From NCBI GenBank assembly GCA_030427905.1, contig JAUICL010000001.1, positions 62,001 to 126,000 on the forward strand: a DNA stretch of 64,000 nt, in the 5' to 3' direction. Under the pieces are notes generated by a model. It had not been told where the DNA came from, did no database searches, and saw only the letters and a list, made by a program, of their open reading frames with translations. Below are positions 18,612 through 27,448 of this stretch, in pieces (the stretch's first letter is position 1; each line of letters opens with the position of its first letter). Position numbers and translations under genes: made by a program. The DNA comes from Bacteroidia bacterium (GTDB lineage: Bacteria > Bacteroidota > Bacteroidia > Flavobacteriales_D > Cryomorphaceae).

Positions 18612-21110
18612 ATGAGAGTTCTTCTTACAGCCATCATGGCTGTTTTTGTTTTTACAGCAAAGGGGCAATTCCCCAACCGTGTGACTTCGTCAGACATTTA
18701 CCACGACCTTCAAAAAACGGAATCAGACGTCAGAGTGCTCTACGTAGCCGCTCACCCCGATGATGAAAACACTAGGCTTATCTCTTACTTTGAAAATGCC
18801 GAGCATTTCAGGACGGCCTACTTGTCTCTAACAAGAGGAGACGGCGGACAAAACCTGATAGGAACTGAGATCGGACCCGCCATTGGGGTACTGAGAACGC
18901 AAGAACTGCTAGCTGCCCGAAGTGTAGATGGAGGAGAGCAGTTTTTCACCCGCGCTGTAGATTTCGGTTACTCCAAGTCGTCGGAAGAAACGTTTGAGAA
19001 GTGGGAACAAGACATTATTCTAGGTGATGTGGTATGGGCAATCCGAAAATTTCGACCGCATTTGATTGTCACTCGATTTCCACCAACTAATTACGCTGGT
19101 CATGGCCACCACAAAGCCAGTGCTATCCTGGCCGAAGAAGCTTTTGATCTTGCTGGCGACCCCACCGCATTTCCTGATCAGCTTGATTTAGTGAGTGTAT
19201 GGACTCCAAAATCTATGTATCACAATACGAGTACGTGGTGGGTAAAAACGCTTGATGAAGATTATAAAAAAGGTGATGATCTTATCCGATTTGATGTGGG
19301 CTTGTTCAATCCAGTAATAGGAGAGTCATACGCGCAGATAGCCGCCCGCAGTAGGAGCCAGCACAGGAGCCAAGGATTCGGGTCTGATTATCCTGATGGG
19401 ACACAAATCGAGTATCTATCTTATGTAAAAGGAGTGAAATTCGACCCTAAGAATATTGATATCAATGCCCTGAGTCAAGATTGGGAAGACTCCAAGCTAA
19501 AAGAAGTACATCAGAAGATTATAGATGTCATTTCGAAATTTGACTATAAGTCACCAGAATCTGCCATCGACGAACTTGTAGAAATTGCTAAGTATCTAAA
19601 AACAGCCCCGCCAACTCCTTTCGTTGAGCAAAAAACCAAAGAAGTCCAAGAGCTTATTCTGCAGTGCCTGAATTTGGAAATGACACTCGATTTCGAGAAA
19701 AGATACCTCGTAAAAGCTTCGTCAAACTCGGCGAGATTGCGGATCACCAATCCAAGTGTTCATCCATTAAAAGTTCAATCTGCAACGTATGGGACCAACA
19801 CATGGACTTTCGACGATATACTTGCAGATAATCAAACACTCTCAGAAGAGCTTCTTTTTGAGATTCCAGCAAATGCCGAATTCAGCAATCCGTATTGGCT
19901 AAATGAACCTTTTGAAGGCACTTATCAGGTGGCCAACAGAGAAGATATTGGCAAACCTGAGAATGACCCAGCTCTCTTTGCTGATCTCGAACTGGAAATA
20001 AACGATTACGCTTTCACATATCAGCTGCCTGGATATCAAAAAACGGTTGATCTAGCTCGAGGCGTCATTTTCACTCCAGTAAATGTCGTACCCGGAGTTA
20101 ATTTCAACTTTTCAGAGAACGTTCTGATTGCAACGGACTCGGGCAGCAAACGCATTTCTGTCACGGTCACATCACACAAAGCCAATGTGAGTGGAGTGGT
20201 TAGAATCCAGCTCCCAAATGGGTGGACTTGTGAGCCCTGCACGCATAATCTCTCGTTTGATGAAGCTGAAACGACTAAACTCATTTCATTTGATGTTCGC
20301 GCTGGTGAGAATAGTACTTCTGGTACAGCCTCGTTGAGCTGGAGTACCGAAAAACGCGAAGTCACAGCCCTAAGCCTGCAGGAAATTGAGTATGAACACA
20401 TTCCATCACAAATCATTTTATCGCCTTCGAGTATACAACTCGAAGCCATACCGCTTGATCGAGGGGGTGTAAATCTGATTGGGTATATCGAAGGACCTGG
20501 AGATGATGTGGTGAAATACCTACGGGCGGCGGGCTACACAGTTGAAGTTATTCAACCCGATGATCTGCTAAATGCTGAAATGCTGCATAAGTACGATGCC
20601 ATCGTAACTGGAATTCGAGCTTATAATACCCGAGAAGACTTGGCTTCGGCAAATGGGATTCTGAACGATTACGTAGCTGCCGGAGGGACTTGGGTAGTTC
20701 AATACCAAACTTCTCGCGGTTTGAAAACAGATAAAATAGGACCTTTCGATTTTGAGCTTTCGCGCGAACGCGTAACCGATGAGTTTGCCGCGCCTAAGCT
20801 TTTGAATGGTGAACATCGCGTATTCATATACCCCAACACGATCCATTCCAAAGACTGGGATGGCTGGGTTCAAGAACGTGGTCTTTACTTTGCTGGCGAA
20901 TGGGCTTCTGAACTAGAACCACTTATTGCCTGGAATGATCCTGATGAGCCAGAGCGCAAAGGTGGATTACTCATTGGAGATTTTGGCGAAGGTCATTTTG
21001 TATACACAGGTATTTCGTTCTTCAGAGAGTTACCCGCAGGTGTGCCAGGAGCCTATCGCCTGCTGGCTAATATTCTTTCACTAAGCAAAGATTCATCGGA
21101 CAATGACTGA
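18612..21110 (+). CDS. secreted PIG-L/LmbE-family deacetylase with C-terminal amidotransferase-like domain
   Basis: 832 residues from the ATG at 18612. A Sec signal peptide (about 1-18, ending FTAKGQ) directs it to the periplasm or outside. Residues about 40-260 form a PIG-L/LmbE zinc deacetylase, with Zn ligands in VAAHPDDEN and in GHGHHKAS. The middle is beta-sandwich-like. The last 220 residues resemble a ThuA/class-I-glutamine-amidotransferase-like fold (YDAIVTGIRAYNT, GDFGEGHFVYTGISFFREL). The substrate is probably an N-acetylated sugar. It is followed, with overlaps, by a membrane microprotein and a sodium:solute symporter, suggesting coupled breakdown and uptake. Confidence 0.88.
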   Translation: MRVLLTAIMAVFVFTAKGQFPNRVTSSDIYHDLQKTESDVRVLYVAAHPDDENTRLISYFENAEHFRTAYLSLTRGDGGQNLIGTEIGPAIGVLRTQELLAARSVDGGEQFFTRAVDFGYSKSSEETFEKWEQDIILGDVVWAIRKFRPHLIVTRFPPTNYAGHGHHKASAILAEEAFDLAGDPTAFPDQLDLVSVWTPKSMYHNTSTWWVKTLDEDYKKGDDLIRFDVGLFNPVIGESYAQIAARSRSQHRSQGFGSDYPDGTQIEYLSYVKGVKFDPKNIDINALSQDWEDSKLKEVHQKIIDVISKFDYKSPESAIDELVEIAKYLKTAPPTPFVEQKTKEVQELILQCLNLEMTLDFEKRYLVKASSNSARLRITNPSVHPLKVQSATYGTNTWTFDDILADNQTLSEELLFEIPANAEFSNPYWLNEPFEGTYQVANREDIGKPENDPALFADLELEINDYAFTYQLPGYQKTVDLARGVIFTPVNVVPGVNFNFSENVLIATDSGSKRISVTVTSHKANVSGVVRIQLPNGWTCEPCTHNLSFDEAETTKLISFDVRAGENSTSGTASLSWSTEKREVTALSLQEIEYEHIPSQIILSPSSIQLEAIPLDRGGVNLIGYIEGPGDDVVKYLRAAGYTVEVIQPDDLLNAEMLHKYDAIVTGIRAYNTREDLASANGILNDYVAAGGTWVVQYQTSRGLKTDKIGPFDFELSRERVTDEFAAPKLLNGEHRVFIYPNTIHSKDWDGWVQERGLYFAGEWASELEPLIAWNDPDEPERKGGLLIGDFGEGHFVYTGISFFRELPAGVPGAYRLLANILSLSKDSSDND

Positions 21111-21216
21111 TGGAAATGAAAAAAAAGTGAAATGGCCTTTAGTCTATGCTATTGTCCTTTCGTGGATGGTCGCTTTTAGCTTGATTATGTACCAATTTTC
21201 GAGACTGACAGTATGA
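21103..21216 (+). CDS. 37-residue single-helix membrane microprotein
   Basis: An ORF from ATG 21103 to TGA 21214-21216. It overlaps the end of the deacetylase gene by 8 bases and the symporter start by 4 (ATGA). The product has a charged start (MTDGNEKKVKW), one hydrophobic helix of about 19 residues (PLVYAIVLSWMVAFSLIMY) and a short tail (QFSRLTV). Without this gene the symporter would be 102 bases from the deacetylase; with it, three genes are tightly coupled. Small partner subunits are known for some SSS transporters, so it may be an accessory subunit (inference). Confidence 0.72.
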   Translation: MTDGNEKKVKWPLVYAIVLSWMVAFSLIMYQFSRLTV

Positions 21217-22916
21217 GTGTATTAGACTATATCGTCATGCTTTCTACCTTGCTTTTAATAGTGGGGTATGGGACGTATCAAACGCGCAAATCAAAAAACA
21301 TTGAAGGCTATTTTTTGGGCGACAATCGCTTAAAGTGGGGTACTATTGGCCTATCAGTCATGGCCACGCAAGCCAGTGCTATCACATTCTTGAGTACCCC
21401 AGGGCTCGCGTACGAATCGGGAATGGCATTTGTGCAGAACTACCTAGGACTTCCTATCGCTCTGATCGTGGTATCAGCCGTATTTGTACCCATTTATTAT
21501 AAGCTCAAAGTATACACAGCCTACGAATACTTAGAGCAACGATTCAACATCGAAAGCAGGTTGCTGGCGGCCTTTCTTTTTCTGGTACAACGCGGACTAG
21601 CAGCTGGTATCACGATTTATGCGCCAGCTATCGTCCTGTCTTCTGTCCTCGGTTGGAATTTGAACGCGACAATACTTTTCGTTGGGGTCCTTGTCATTAT
21701 TTACACCGTGTCGGGAGGTAGCAAGGCAGTGAGTTTAACTCAAAAGTGGCAAATGGCCGTAATACTCATTGGTATGGCCATTGCGTTTGGGACGATCATC
21801 CATGGCCTGCCCGACGATGTCGGACTATGGAACAGCTTAAAAATAGCAGGGAAAGCGGGAAAAACAGAAGCGATCAACTTCTCCCTTTTCACCAATGAGC
21901 GGTACACCTTCTGGTCGGGAATACTCGGCGGATTTTTTTTAGCGCTCTCTTATTTTGGAACAGATCAGTCTCAGGTGCAGCGTTATCTGGGTGGAAGCTC
22001 AGTACGAGAAAGCAGAATGGGGCTCATGTTCAACGCCATTTTGAAAATTCCAATGCAGTTTTTCATTCTGCTGACTGGGGTTCTCGTGTTCATGTTTTTC
22101 CAATTTCAAGAACACGACGTACTATTTGATAGTACAACTCTCTCGAGACTGGAGAATACTGAGTACAAAGAAGAATTAGCTGCAAATAGAGAAGCACACT
22201 ATGAGAACCACCGTTCTAAAAAGGCGGCAGCATATGAACTTTCTGAAGCGCTCAACACCGAAAATCAAGAATTGATTGATGAACGAGCTGCAGAATATAA
22301 TGAGCTTCGGCTACAAGGGGTTGAGCTGCGGGACAACACCAAGGAAATGGTCATGCAAGCCTTCCCCGACAATTCGAGTCGCGATTCTGACTATGTCTTT
22401 ATCTCGTATGTTCTAGGTTTTATGCCAGCAGGTTTAGTAGGCCTTCTTTTAGCTGTGATCATTTCAGCCGCTATGTCGAGCACAGCGGGTGAACTAAATG
22501 CCCTCGGGTCTACTACTTCTATAGATTTTTACAAACGAGTGTTCAAGCAAAATCAGAGTGAAGAACACTATGTAAAAGCTTCAAAATGGTTAACGGCAGG
22601 ATGGGGTGTACTTGCCATTCTTTTTGCGCTGTACGCCAACCTATTTGAAAACCTTATTGAGGCTGTAAACATTCTTGGTAGCATATTCTACGGAACTATT
22701 TTGGGGATTTTCCTTACGGCCTTCTTCTTGAAGGTCGTGCAAGGGCGAGCTGTATTTGTTTCCGCCATTTTGGTCCAAGTTGGAATCTTTTTCATCTTCT
22801 TTCTGTTCGACGATAAGATCTCTTATTTGTATTACAACGTGATTGGATGTCTCGGAGTCATGTTGATTTCCATTATTCTGAATAATGTATTACCAAAAAG
22901 AAAAGCCTCGGCATAG
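21213..22916 (+). CDS. sodium:solute symporter (SSS family)
   Basis: 567 residues with about 13-14 membrane helices. SSS features include YFLGDNRLKWGTIGLSVMAT near the N-terminus, SQVQRYLGGSSVRESRMGLM (about 252) and the helix AAMSSTAGELNALGSTTSID (about 422). Between helices at about residues 298 and 393 sits an unusual hydrophilic, strongly helical insertion of about 95 residues rich in Glu, Lys and Arg. The substrate is not predictable; the operon suggests a product of the secreted PIG-L deacetylase. Confidence 0.9.
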   Translation: MSVLDYIVMLSTLLLIVGYGTYQTRKSKNIEGYFLGDNRLKWGTIGLSVMATQASAITFLSTPGLAYESGMAFVQNYLGLPIALIVVSAVFVPIYYKLKVYTAYEYLEQRFNIESRLLAAFLFLVQRGLAAGITIYAPAIVLSSVLGWNLNATILFVGVLVIIYTVSGGSKAVSLTQKWQMAVILIGMAIAFGTIIHGLPDDVGLWNSLKIAGKAGKTEAINFSLFTNERYTFWSGILGGFFLALSYFGTDQSQVQRYLGGSSVRESRMGLMFNAILKIPMQFFILLTGVLVFMFFQFQEHDVLFDSTTLSRLENTEYKEELAANREAHYENHRSKKAAAYELSEALNTENQELIDERAAEYNELRLQGVELRDNTKEMVMQAFPDNSSRDSDYVFISYVLGFMPAGLVGLLLAVIISAAMSSTAGELNALGSTTSIDFYKRVFKQNQSEEHYVKASKWLTAGWGVLAILFALYANLFENLIEAVNILGSIFYGTILGIFLTAFFLKVVQGRAVFVSAILVQVGIFFIFFLFDDKISYLYYNVIGCLGVMLISIILNNVLPKRKASA

Positions 22917-22927
22917 GCCGAGGCTTT
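22902..22927. terminator. terminator at the symporter end
   Basis: An 11-bp stem (22902-22912 with 22917-22927), loop ATAG, overlapping the symporter stop codon. T-rich on both sides, so it may also stop the convergent DUF2911 transcript. Confidence 0.75.
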
Positions 22928-22951
22928 ATTCTCATTGGAGAGTACTTTAAA

Positions 22952-23788
22952 TTACTTACCGCCCAATTCAGCGATTAGTTTTTTATTAAGGTCGATGTAA
23001 GGCTGGTAGCTTGCTTTTTCAGCAAGTTCCATAGATTGCTTGGCGGTTGCAATCGCCTTATCCTTGTCTCCATTCATTTTGTAGGCCTTAGCCAAAGTGT
23101 GGACGTTCCAGAATTTCTTCTCTAGCTCTACAGACTTCTCTGCCATTTCAACAGCTTTTTCGCCATTCTCTTGCTCGAGGTAGAAGTTAGCTACAGAATT
23201 GTAAACGCGGTATTCACCCGAATACTCTTCTAACTTGCTCTTCATGTTATCCAGAACTGCTGTTTCAGTTGAAACGGTAATTGGAACAACAAAGCTACGG
23301 TCAGCCCACTCCATTTTTAACTCTGAACCTGTTGATGTTGTGTTCTGAAAGGTGAAGATCAATCTTTCTACGTTTTGACCTTTTGTAGCTGGAAAGTCAG
23401 TTACAAACTGACCAATATTCAAGTTCTCATCGTAGCTTCCTGTACCACCTTGATCGGTGTTTCTGTTCAGGATTACTCCAATTTTTCCGTCAGACGGGAT
23501 AGTAAATAGTGCGTAGCTACCAGCACTCACGCTCATATCACCAAACTTACAATCTTGACTAAAAGAAATAACTGTAGCCATATTCGCTCCAGTTCTCCAG
23601 AGTTTGTCAAATGGCACGAGGTCTCCGAAGATCTCGCGTCCCTTTACTCCTGGGCTGCTGTATTCAACTTCAATCTCATTGAGTCCTACCATTTGGTACG
23701 TTTTAGCTAAAGGGCTAGGCTGTGGAAAATCCTGAGCGTATGTGCTCAAACCGAATGCAACGAATGCAATTAAGAGTAATTTCTTCAT
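22952..23788 (-). CDS. exported DUF2911 protein with TPR-like C-terminus
   Basis: 278 residues from ATG 23788. The signal peptide (MKKLLLIAFVAFGLSTYAQ) is clear. The DUF2911 domain follows (VEYSSPGVKGREIFGDLVPF, then LWRTGANMATVISF). The last 90 residues are helical TPR-like repeats (NGEKAVEMAEKSVELEKKFW, KAYKMNGDKDKAIATAK). It is common and often multicopy in Bacteroidota, with unknown function; probably periplasmic. The gene is 22 bases downstream of clpX. Confidence 0.86.
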   Translation of the reverse strand: MKKLLLIAFVAFGLSTYAQDFPQPSPLAKTYQMVGLNEIEVEYSSPGVKGREIFGDLVPFDKLWRTGANMATVISFSQDCKFGDMSVSAGSYALFTIPSDGKIGVILNRNTDQGGTGSYDENLNIGQFVTDFPATKGQNVERLIFTFQNTTSTGSELKMEWADRSFVVPITVSTETAVLDNMKSKLEEYSGEYRVYNSVANFYLEQENGEKAVEMAEKSVELEKKFWNVHTLAKAYKMNGDKDKAIATAKQSMELAEKASYQPYIDLNKKLIAELGGK

Positions 23789-23810
23789 CTTTAATTTATG
23801 GTTTAAAATA

Positions 23811-25052
23811 TTAGGCAACCTTCAGTTGTGAAAGTTTTGATTTATTAAACTTCTCTTCAGCGTACTGGAGAGTAACATTAAACTCTTTTAATTCAGACTG
23901 TGAAGGCAATTCAAACATCAAATCTGTGAGAATGGCTTCGCAAATTGATCTCAATCCACGGGCACCCAGCTTGTATTCGATCGCTCTATCTACAATAAAA
24001 TCAAGCACATCCTTATCGAATGAGAGCTTAACTCCATCCATATCAAATAGCTTAACATACTGTTTGATAAGCGCATTTTTCGGCTCCGTAATGATCCTGC
24101 GAAGTGTATCTCGATCAAGTGGATTCAGGTAACTCAACACCGGGAATCGGCCGATGAGTTCTGGAATCAACCCATAAGACTTCAGGTCAGCGGGACTCAC
24201 GTATTGAAGCATATTATCCCGATCAAACAAGGCACTTTCTTGGCTAGAGCTATATCCGATCGTAGTTGTTTTAACTCTACGTTCAATAAGTGGCTGGATA
24301 CCGTCGAAAGCACCACCGCAGATGAACAGAATGTTTCTCGTATTGATTTGGATAAGCTTCTGCTCCGGGTGCTTTCTTCCACCTTGTGGTGGAACATTCA
24401 CATCCGACCCTTCAAGTAATTTCAAAAGCGCCTGCTGAACCCCTTCTCCACTAACATCTCGTGTTATGCTCGCATTGTCGCTTTTGCGCGCTATCTTATC
24501 GATCTCATCTACAAAAACAATTCCTCGCTCGGCCTTAGACACGTCGTAATCGGCGGCTTGAAGTAGGCGAGTGAGAATACTCTCGACATCTTCACCTACG
24601 TAACCCGCTTCTGTGAGAATGGTGGCATCGGCGATGCAGAACGGTACGTTCAACATTCTCGCAATTGTTTTTGCGAGGAGCGTCTTACCTGTACCCGTTT
24701 CACCGACCAAAACGATATTGGATTTTTCAATCTCAACTTCGTCATGAGTACTCGATGGCTTCTGGAGCAAACGCTTGTAGTGATTGTAGACCGCTACGCT
24801 CAACACCCGTTTAGCCTCGTCCTGACCTATCACATAATTGTCTACATAGGCCTTTATCTCCTCGGGCTTCTGTAATACGAGACTCGACTCAATTTCGTGC
24901 TGAGCATTTTGAGCTAGCTCTTCTTTGATTATACTTTCAGCCTGAGAAATGCAGCTGTCGCAGATATGTCCTGTTACACCTGCGATCAGTACATTCACTT
25001 CACTTTTTCCCCTTCCGCAAAAGGAGCACTTTATTTCCTTCTTCTCAGACAT
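23811..25052 (-). CDS. clpX: ATP-dependent Clp protease ATP-binding subunit ClpX
   Basis: 413 residues. The N-terminal C4 zinc-binding domain has CSFCGRG and HICDSC. Walker A is GETGTGKT, Walker B GIVFVDEIDKIA, and sensor/pore motifs include EAGYVGEDVE (pore loop) and ELIGRFPV (the IGF-type ClpP-contact region). ClpX unfolds tagged proteins into ClpP. It lies 16 bases downstream of clpP, as in the conserved tig-clpP-clpX order. Confidence 0.97.
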   Translation of the reverse strand: MSEKKEIKCSFCGRGKSEVNVLIAGVTGHICDSCISQAESIIKEELAQNAQHEIESSLVLQKPEEIKAYVDNYVIGQDEAKRVLSVAVYNHYKRLLQKPSSTHDEVEIEKSNIVLVGETGTGKTLLAKTIARMLNVPFCIADATILTEAGYVGEDVESILTRLLQAADYDVSKAERGIVFVDEIDKIARKSDNASITRDVSGEGVQQALLKLLEGSDVNVPPQGGRKHPEQKLIQINTRNILFICGGAFDGIQPLIERRVKTTTIGYSSSQESALFDRDNMLQYVSPADLKSYGLIPELIGRFPVLSYLNPLDRDTLRRIITEPKNALIKQYVKLFDMDGVKLSFDKDVLDFIVDRAIEYKLGARGLRSICEAILTDLMFELPSQSELKEFNVTLQYAEEKFNKSKLSQLKVA

Positions 25053-25068
25053 CTATCTTCTCTGAAAA

Positions 25069-25737
25069 TTATCCTTTTGGATTTCTGACTAGTACTTCGT
25101 CGATCATACCGTATGCCTTCGCTTCATCAGCTGTCATCCAGTAATCTCGATCGCTATCTTCATTCACTTTATCGTAGGTCTGCCCACTGTGGTTGGCAAT
25201 GATATCGTACAACTCCTTTTTGAGTTTCAAGATTTCACGAGCGGTAATTTCGATATCTGAAGCTTGACCTTGAGCTCCACCAAGTGGCTGGTGAATCATG
25301 ACTCTAGAGTGCTTCAGGGCCGTGCGTTTTCCCGTTTGACCAGCACATAAAAGGACGGCTCCCATTGAAGCGGCCATTCCAGTACAGATCGTGGCTACAT
25401 CTGGAGTGATGTATTGCATGGTATCGTAAATACCGAGTCCTGCATAAACTGAACCACCTGGAGAATTCAAATAAATCTGAATGTCTTTTTTCGGGTCAAC
25501 GCTTTCCAAAAACAAAAGCTGAGCCTGAATGATATTGGCTACCTGGTCATCGATTCCCGTGCCCAAGAAAATGATGCGATCCATCATCAATCGTGAGAAC
25601 ACATCCATCTGAGCAACGTTCAATTGGCGCTCTTCTATAATATAAGGCGTAAGACCTTTTACGTAGTCGTTGAGATACATGCTATTGATCCCTCTGTGGC
25701 CAATGGCATACTTCTCGAATTCTGATCTTTTTGTCAT
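25069..25737 (-). CDS. clpP: ATP-dependent Clp protease proteolytic subunit
   Basis: 222 residues, the tetradecameric serine protease core. The catalytic triad is Ser124 ([11 protein letters not shown]), His149 (VMIHQPLGG) and Asp198 (DRDYWMT). A 20-30 residue N-terminal extension resembles the propeptide found in Bacteroidota ClpP. It lies between tig and clpX. A small hairpin (25768-25773 with 25779-25784) covers the tig stop upstream. Confidence 0.97.
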   Translation of the reverse strand: MTKRSEFEKYAIGHRGINSMYLNDYVKGLTPYIIEERQLNVAQMDVFSRLMMDRIIFLGTGIDDQVANIIQAQLLFLESVDPKKDIQIYLNSPGGSVYAGLGIYDTMQYITPDVATICTGMAASMGAVLLCAGQTGKRTALKHSRVMIHQPLGGAQGQASDIEITAREILKLKKELYDIIANHSGQTYDKVNEDSDRDYWMTADEAKAYGMIDEVLVRNPKG

Positions 25738-25777
25738 TTCGTTACATTGAATTTGTAGTGAAAACTAGGGATATATT

Positions 25778-27130
25778 TTATCCCTGAGAAGCTAACTCTA
25801 CAAATTTATCATAACTCACTTCTTTATCCTTTACCGAAGCGTTATTTCGAACGAAATCTACCAACTTTTCATCGTAGATCATGTCGTATACCTTACGTCC
25901 TTCGTCTTGATTCGAAAGAACTTTCATCGCACCTTCAGTCAATTCTTTGTCTTCAGGGGCAGGCATACCGTACTGAGCGTACTGGCTCGCAAGAAGTGTT
26001 TTCGTTTTTTCTACTACTTCTTCTTGTTTCACCTCGATTGCCTTTGAAGAAAGCAGGCTATTGAAAATCAATTGCCACTGAAGGCCCTTACTGTATTGCT
26101 CGTAGTCGCGTTCTACTTCTTCAGCCGTAATTGGCTTTTCATTGGTCATTTGAATCCACTTCTTCAAGAATGCATCCGGAAGTGAAGGATTGTATTGCTC
26201 AATGAGCTTGTTGGTAATATCTCTTTTGAAAAGCTGATCGCTATCCTGAGCAAATCCGTTCTCCAAATCTTCTTTGATTTTAGCTCTGAATTCTTCTTCG
26301 CTCTTCACATTGCCCTCTCCAAAGAGTTTATCAAAAAACTCCTGATTCACTTCAGCAGGCTCCATGTGCTTAATCTCTCTCACTATAAACTTCACATTGC
26401 CCGCTAGGTGATGAACAGCTTCGTGGCTTACTCCAAGCATGCGCGCAAGATCATCATGATCGCGAGAAACTTTGTGCGGATCTACGACCTTCTCGTCACC
26501 TACTTTGGCACCCGTGAAAACTTTCTGAACATCTTTATCCATTCCATCAAGCGAAATAGTACTCTGGTTCATAATTCCACCAGCTTTCACTTCATCATTT
26601 TCATCCAGCTCAACGAAATCTCCAACGAGTAGGTCAGATTTCCCAGCTTTCTCAACATCTGAAAGCTTCCCATAGCGACGCGCAATTTCTGCGACTTGCT
26701 TGTCAATCAGCATATCGTCTACTTTGATGGTATTGTAATCAAATTTGTTCTTCTTGTTGATTTTCACTTCCAATTCTGGAGCCAATCCCAACTCGTACAC
26801 AAATTCGAAATCAGAAGGATTATCCCAGTCACCTTTCTCTTCGTGAGAATCCGATGGGATTGGGCTACCCAACACTTGAAGTTTATTTTCTGAAATATAG
26901 CCTTGAATACTATCGTTCAAAAGGCGGTTCAATTCATCGGCAAGAAGTGACTTTCCATAGCGCTTTTTCACAATACCCATAGGTACTTTTCCTTCTCTAA
27001 AACCAGGCATGCTCACTTGCTTGCGATAGTTCTTAAGTGCTTGGTCAAATTTTGAAGCGTAATCTTCGGTTCCGATTTTGATTTTCAACAACGCATTTTG
27101 AGCGTCGACATTTTCCTGTGTAATCTGCAT
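25778..27130 (-). CDS. tig: trigger factor (ribosome-associated chaperone)
   Basis: 450 residues. The ribosome-binding N-domain carries the signature MPGFREGKVPMGIVKKRYG (about residues 41-59). A divergent central PPIase domain and a long helical C-terminal domain follow. Trigger factor binds nascent chains at the exit tunnel. It heads the tig-clpP-clpX cluster. The central domain is poorly conserved, as usual in Bacteroidota. Confidence 0.93.
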   Translation of the reverse strand: MQITQENVDAQNALLKIKIGTEDYASKFDQALKNYRKQVSMPGFREGKVPMGIVKKRYGKSLLADELNRLLNDSIQGYISENKLQVLGSPIPSDSHEEKGDWDNPSDFEFVYELGLAPELEVKINKKNKFDYNTIKVDDMLIDKQVAEIARRYGKLSDVEKAGKSDLLVGDFVELDENDEVKAGGIMNQSTISLDGMDKDVQKVFTGAKVGDEKVVDPHKVSRDHDDLARMLGVSHEAVHHLAGNVKFIVREIKHMEPAEVNQEFFDKLFGEGNVKSEEEFRAKIKEDLENGFAQDSDQLFKRDITNKLIEQYNPSLPDAFLKKWIQMTNEKPITAEEVERDYEQYSKGLQWQLIFNSLLSSKAIEVKQEEVVEKTKTLLASQYAQYGMPAPEDKELTEGAMKVLSNQDEGRKVYDMIYDEKLVDFVRNNASVKDKEVSYDKFVELASQG

Positions 27131-27177
27131 AAATACAAGTCATTAAGCCATCATCAGAAGGCCTGATTTTGGGGTCG

Positions 27178-27204
27178 CAAATATACGGTATTTTTCAGAA
27201 ACAA
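27178..27204 (-). promoter_or_regulatory. promoter of tig-clpP(-clpX)
   Basis: Minus-strand TTG (27204-27202), a 16-base spacer, then TATATTTG (27185-27178), about 48 bases before the tig ATG. The spacer is one base shorter than usual. Confidence 0.6.
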
Positions 27205-27221
27205 TTTCGGAAGGAAAGGGA

Positions 27222-27246
27222 ATAAAAAAAGGCCCCGTTGGGGCCT
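27222..27246 (-). terminator. terminator after tRNA-Leu
   Basis: On the minus strand, stem AGGCCCC / GGGGCCT with a 3-base loop followed by seven T. It begins only 5 bases after the tRNA 3' end. Confidence 0.85.
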
Positions 27247-27250
27247 CTTG

Positions 27251-27332
27251 TGCGGATGGAGGGACTCGAACCCACACACCTCTCGGCACTAGATCCTAAG
27301 TCTAGCGTGTCTACCAATTTCACCACATCCGC
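27251..27332 (-). tRNA. tRNA-Leu (anticodon TAG)
   Basis: An 82-base class II tRNA. The acceptor arms GCGGATG / CATCCGC match, with discriminator A. The anticodon stem CTAGA / TCTAG holds loop CTTAGGA, so the anticodon is TAG (reads CUA). The long variable arm (TGCCGAGAGGTG) and the T-arm GGTTCGAGTCCC are normal. CCA is not encoded. Confidence 0.97.
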
Positions 27333-27355
27333 GTGGCTTTCGGTAAAAGCGTGCG

Positions 27356-27384
27356 CAAAGATAATGAGTTAATCTTATTCACAA
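27356..27384 (-). promoter_or_regulatory. promoter of tRNA-Leu
   Basis: Minus-strand TTG (27384-27382), an 18-base spacer, then TATCTTTG (27363-27356), about 24 bases before the tRNA. Confidence 0.7.
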
Positions 27385-27401
27385 AACTATTTTTTAGATC
27401 A

Positions 27402-27433
27402 TTGCAGATTTGGACATGCAAGCCTTACCTTCG
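27402..27433 (+). promoter_or_regulatory. promoter of flavin reductase gene
   Basis: TTG at 27402-27404, a 21-base spacer, then TACCTTCG at 27426-27433 (one mismatch to TAnnTTTG). It supports translation from the ATG at 27449. Confidence 0.5.
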
Positions 27434-27448
27434 CAAAAAAAAGAATCG

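Noticed and set aside
25768-25784. Hairpin at the tig stop as terminator before clpP
   Set aside because: It has a short A/T-rich stem and no T-run after it. The tig-clpP-clpX order suggests readthrough.
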